This document shows, piece by piece, positions 61,846-64,000 of a DNA stretch of 64,000 nucleotides. This stretch comes from CAVYXK01 sp963708245. Lineage in GTDB: Bacteria; Pseudomonadota; Alphaproteobacteria; Acetobacterales; Acetobacteraceae. Location: assembly GCA_963708245.1 (NCBI GenBank), contig OY970201.1, positions 2,976,001 to 3,040,000 on the forward strand, in the 5' to 3' direction. Position numbers and translations under genes: made by a program. Under the pieces are notes generated by a model, which saw only the letters and a list, made by a program, of their open reading frames with translations, had not been told where the DNA came from and did no database searches. Position 1 is the first letter of the stretch. Each line of letters opens with the position of its first letter.

Positions 61846-62760
61846 CTAGCGCGCCTGTTGGATAGCCGACAGCACCCAGCGCCCGCCAGGCGCGCGCAGG
61901 AAGGTCCAGAGCTCGGTCGCGGTCACATGCTCGGTCGCACTGCCATCGACAATGCGGCCAGCGCCGTCGCGGGTGACGTCGATCATGGAAAAGCGCATCG
62001 CCACGGTGGCATAGTCGCGCCCACGCTCGCTCCATGCTTGGGCGAGGTCGCCCTGCAGCAGATGCACGTCGGTCACAGTGTTGCGGACGCCGCGACTCGC
62101 CTGCTCGGCGAGCTGCTCGGCGAAATAGCTGACCATCTCCGGAGTGGCGAGCGCGCGCAGTGCGTCGAGGTCGTGGTTGCTCCAGGCGGCCTGCACGGCG
62201 TGCAGCGTCTGCTCGAACGCTTGGTAATCGGCCGGACCGATCGCTAACGGGGGTGGCCCTCCGCCGCCGGTCGGCATGCCTCCCATGTCCGGGCGGAAGG
62301 GCGCCGCGCCACGGGCGAACATCCCAGAGCCGCCGACATAGGCGGGCGAGGTACCGCGGAACAGCCGAAACAACCAGCGCACGATCAGCACGATGATCAG
62401 GATGCGGAACAGGAATCCGAACAGGCCGAAGAACCCGCCGAAGCCGAACCCATGGCCGAACAGCAGGCTGCCAAGTCCGACGCCCAGGAGGCCGCCTAGG
62501 AATCCGGACCCGAAACCCGAACGATAATAGCCGGGCGCACCGTAACCCGACCCATAGTTGTAGCCGGGTGAAGGCGTGACACTTCGCTGGATCGGCTGGG
62601 CCGAATAGGGCGCCGTGTTCGTCACCGGCGGCGCCGAGTAGGTGAAGCCGCCGCGGCTGCCGAACGAACCGCCGCCGCCGGCGCGCGCATCAGCAATGCC
62701 CGGCGCAAGCGCCAGCGACAGAGCTACGACAGCAGCAAGCAAACCAAACCGGCGGGACAT
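61846..62760 (-). CDS. Tim44-domain protein with glycine-rich N-terminus
   Basis: A 304-aa membrane-linked protein. A signal-peptide-like start (MSRRFGLLAAVVALSLALAP, then GIADA) precedes a Gly/Ser/Tyr-rich stretch of about 70 residues. A strongly hydrophobic region follows (FFGLFGFLFRILIIVLIVRW near 118), then a C-terminal Tim44-like domain from about residue 180 (AFEQTLHAVQAAWSNHDLDA, ATPEMVSYFAEQLAEQ, VTATELWTFLRAPGGRWVLS). In bacteria such proteins are envelope-associated and of uncertain function; the mitochondrial relative anchors the import motor. Confidence 0.85.
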   Translation of the reverse strand: MSRRFGLLAAVVALSLALAPGIADARAGGGGSFGSRGGFTYSAPPVTNTAPYSAQPIQRSVTPSPGYNYGSGYGAPGYYRSGFGSGFLGGLLGVGLGSLLFGHGFGFGGFFGLFGFLFRILIIVLIVRWLFRLFRGTSPAYVGGSGMFARGAAPFRPDMGGMPTGGGGPPPLAIGPADYQAFEQTLHAVQAAWSNHDLDALRALATPEMVSYFAEQLAEQASRGVRNTVTDVHLLQGDLAQAWSERGRDYATVAMRFSMIDVTRDGAGRIVDGSATEHVTATELWTFLRAPGGRWVLSAIQQAR

Positions 62761-62829
62761 CCCGATTCCATTCGGTTTTGTGACGACGCATGATATGGTG
62801 ATGCGCCCATATCGGCGACAAGAGCAGGC

Positions 62830-63999
62830 TCAGGCGCCGGCCATCGTCATGCTGTCCACCCGCACGGTCGGCGCATCTGTGCCGCGGCGGAACACAAGGT
62901 CGTTTGCCGGAGTCAGATGCGCGAACATGTCGAGCAGGTTGCCGGCAATGGTGATCTCGGCGACCGGCTCGGCAAGTGCGCCATCGTGTATCATGAAGCC
63001 GGCCGCGCCGCGACTGTAATCACCGGTCACGCCGTTCACGCCCATCCCGATCAGCTCAGTCACATAAAGGCCAAGCGCGATATCTGCCATCAGCTCGGCG
63101 GGTGTGACTGCACCAGGAGCAAGATAAAGGTTGCTCGGCGAGGGCGATGGCGGACCGCCAGTCCCACGGGCCGCATGACCCGTGGAAACCAAGCCAAGCT
63201 GCCGAGCCGAACGGCTGTCAAGCAACCAAGTCGTCAGCGTGCCGTCGTCAACAAGAGCGCGTGCAACGGTCGGCGTACCCTCGCCGTCGAAGACGCGGGA
63301 GCGCAGGCCGCGCACACGGCGTGGGTCGTCGTGCACCGTGACTCCCGGCGCGAAGATGCGCTGCCCGAGCTTGTCCTTCAGAAACGATGTGCCCCGGGCG
63401 ATGCCCGCGCCGTTGATCGCTCCGGCCAGATGCCCGAGCAGGCTCCCAGCAACGCGCGGGTCATAGACGATCGGCAGCTTTGCCGTTTTCGGCCGGTCGG
63501 GGCCGAGCCGCGCCACCGCCCGCTCTCCGGCGCTGCGGCCAATTTTTGCGGGATCGTCCAGGTCTGCGAGATGCACCGCCGCATGATAGTCGTAGTCTCG
63601 TTGCATCCCGGTGCCGCTGCCCGCCAGCGCTGTTGCAGACACCGAATGGCTGGTGCGCGCGACGCAACCGGCGAACCCGGCCGAGGTGACCAGCGCCGCC
63701 TCAGTGCGGGAGAACCCGGCTCCTGCACCCTCGGAGTTGGTGACGCCGCTGACTGCCAGTGCCGCCGCTTCCGCCGCGGCCGCTCGGGCCACCAGCGCCT
63801 CGACATCGGGCTCGGCTGCATCCTCCAGGTCGAGGGGGAGGGATTCCGGTGGCGCAGCGGTGTCGGCCAGCCCGGCATAGGGGTCATCGGGCACCACGCG
63901 TGCCATGGCCACCGCGCGCTCGGCGAGCATGGCGAAGCCGGACGGATCGATGGTTGTCGAAGATACGATCGCAGCCTTCTGCCCTACAAAGACTCGCAA
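62830..63999 (-). CDS. pmbA: PmbA/TldE-like protein, 5' end beyond the window
   Basis: The C-terminal 389 residues of a TldD/PmbA-family protein of about 450 residues; the first 60 or so lie past position 63999. PmbA (TldE) pairs with the metalloprotease TldD to process peptides such as microcins and CcdA. Landmarks are GVTNSEGAGAGFSRTEAALV, PIVYDPRVAGSLLGHLAGAI, GTPTVARALVDDGTLTTWLL and GMGVNGVTGDYSRGAAGFMI. PmbA lacks the HExxxH zinc motif of TldD, consistent with what is seen. Confidence 0.9.
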   Translation of the reverse strand: MRVFVGQKAAIVSSTTIDPSGFAMLAERAVAMARVVPDDPYAGLADTAAPPESLPLDLEDAAEPDVEALVARAAAAEAAALAVSGVTNSEGAGAGFSRTEAALVTSAGFAGCVARTSHSVSATALAGSGTGMQRDYDYHAAVHLADLDDPAKIGRSAGERAVARLGPDRPKTAKLPIVYDPRVAGSLLGHLAGAINGAGIARGTSFLKDKLGQRIFAPGVTVHDDPRRVRGLRSRVFDGEGTPTVARALVDDGTLTTWLLDSRSARQLGLVSTGHAARGTGGPPSPSPSNLYLAPGAVTPAELMADIALGLYVTELIGMGVNGVTGDYSRGAAGFMIHDGALAEPVAEITIAGNLLDMFAHLTPANDLVFRRGTDAPTVRVDSMTMAGA

Positions 64000-64000
64000 C

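Overview
The window is high-GC DNA from an alphaproteobacterium. A member of the Acetobacteraceae (Rhodospirillales/Acetobacterales) fits best: the gene families, the PEP-CTERM protein, the DUF6311-type membrane protein and the short palindromic genomic repeats all point there. This is an inference from family resemblance; there is no rRNA or complete tRNA to settle it.

Layout. (1) 1-4.3 kb: the 3' half of a tRNA-Thr, pcm on the minus strand, and a complete ribose-type ABC importer (permease, ATPase, binding protein) closed by a hairpin. (2) 4.4-7 kb: a decay zone with a gamma-carbonic-anhydrase relic, a perfect FNR/FixK box upstream of a multiply broken fabI, one intact hypothetical gene and an aldo/keto reductase relic. 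(3) 7-8.6 kb: a translationally coupled SDR / enoyl-CoA hydratase pair. (4) 8.6-21 kb: an accessory region. It holds a degenerate tandem array with a period of about 117 bp, a direct repeat of about 0.5 kb flanking two tiny overlapping membrane ORFs, a possible solo-Cas1-like relic, an IS3-family element, a tRNA-like 3' end, a SIR2-domain gene whose 3' end is cut by an IS1380-family element, an FkbM methyltransferase, a zinc-ribbon/HEPN gene split by an in-frame TGA, an MNT/HEPN relic and a PEP-CTERM protein. (5) 22-32.4 kb: metabolic and transport genes (MFS, NitT/TauT-like ABC pair, RidA, glyoxalase, class II aldolase, a large HAD protein, a sterol-desaturase-like hydroxylase). (6) 32.7-45.5 kb: a predicted beta-helical secreted protein, a broken IS256-family element, then a surface-glycan region. 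The plus-strand part is GT2, SAM methyltransferase, GT-C-like, FkbM and DUF6311; the minus-strand part is a three-gene Gtr-like module. (7) 45.8-64 kb: a minus-strand run of GT4, MFS, FMN dehydrogenase and zinc alcohol dehydrogenase; a divergent plus-strand run of ABC exporter, otsA and a TauD-like dioxygenase; then a ClC channel, transketolase, several truncated oxidoreductases, a LivK-type binding protein, a Tim44-domain protein and the 3' part of pmbA.

How the genes work together. The glycan region is the most coherent system. The polyprenyl-phosphate glycosyltransferase, an EamA/SMR-like small flippase candidate and a GT-C-like transferase form one overlapping operon (45.5 to 42.5 kb). 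The facing operon links two glycosyltransferases and two methyltransferases by ATGA-type overlaps. A 258-bp near-identical repeat of the FkbM 5' end brackets three of these genes and would let them be deleted or exchanged. The 9-21 kb region is a graveyard of defence-like genes (SIR2, HEPN, MNT/HEPN, a possible Cas1 relic) between tRNA fragments and insertion sequences. I found no complete new multi-gene defence system. The best candidates for something undescribed are the SIR2 locus, the zinc-ribbon/HEPN locus with its coupled small upstream ORF, and the repeat-flanked small membrane ORF pair.
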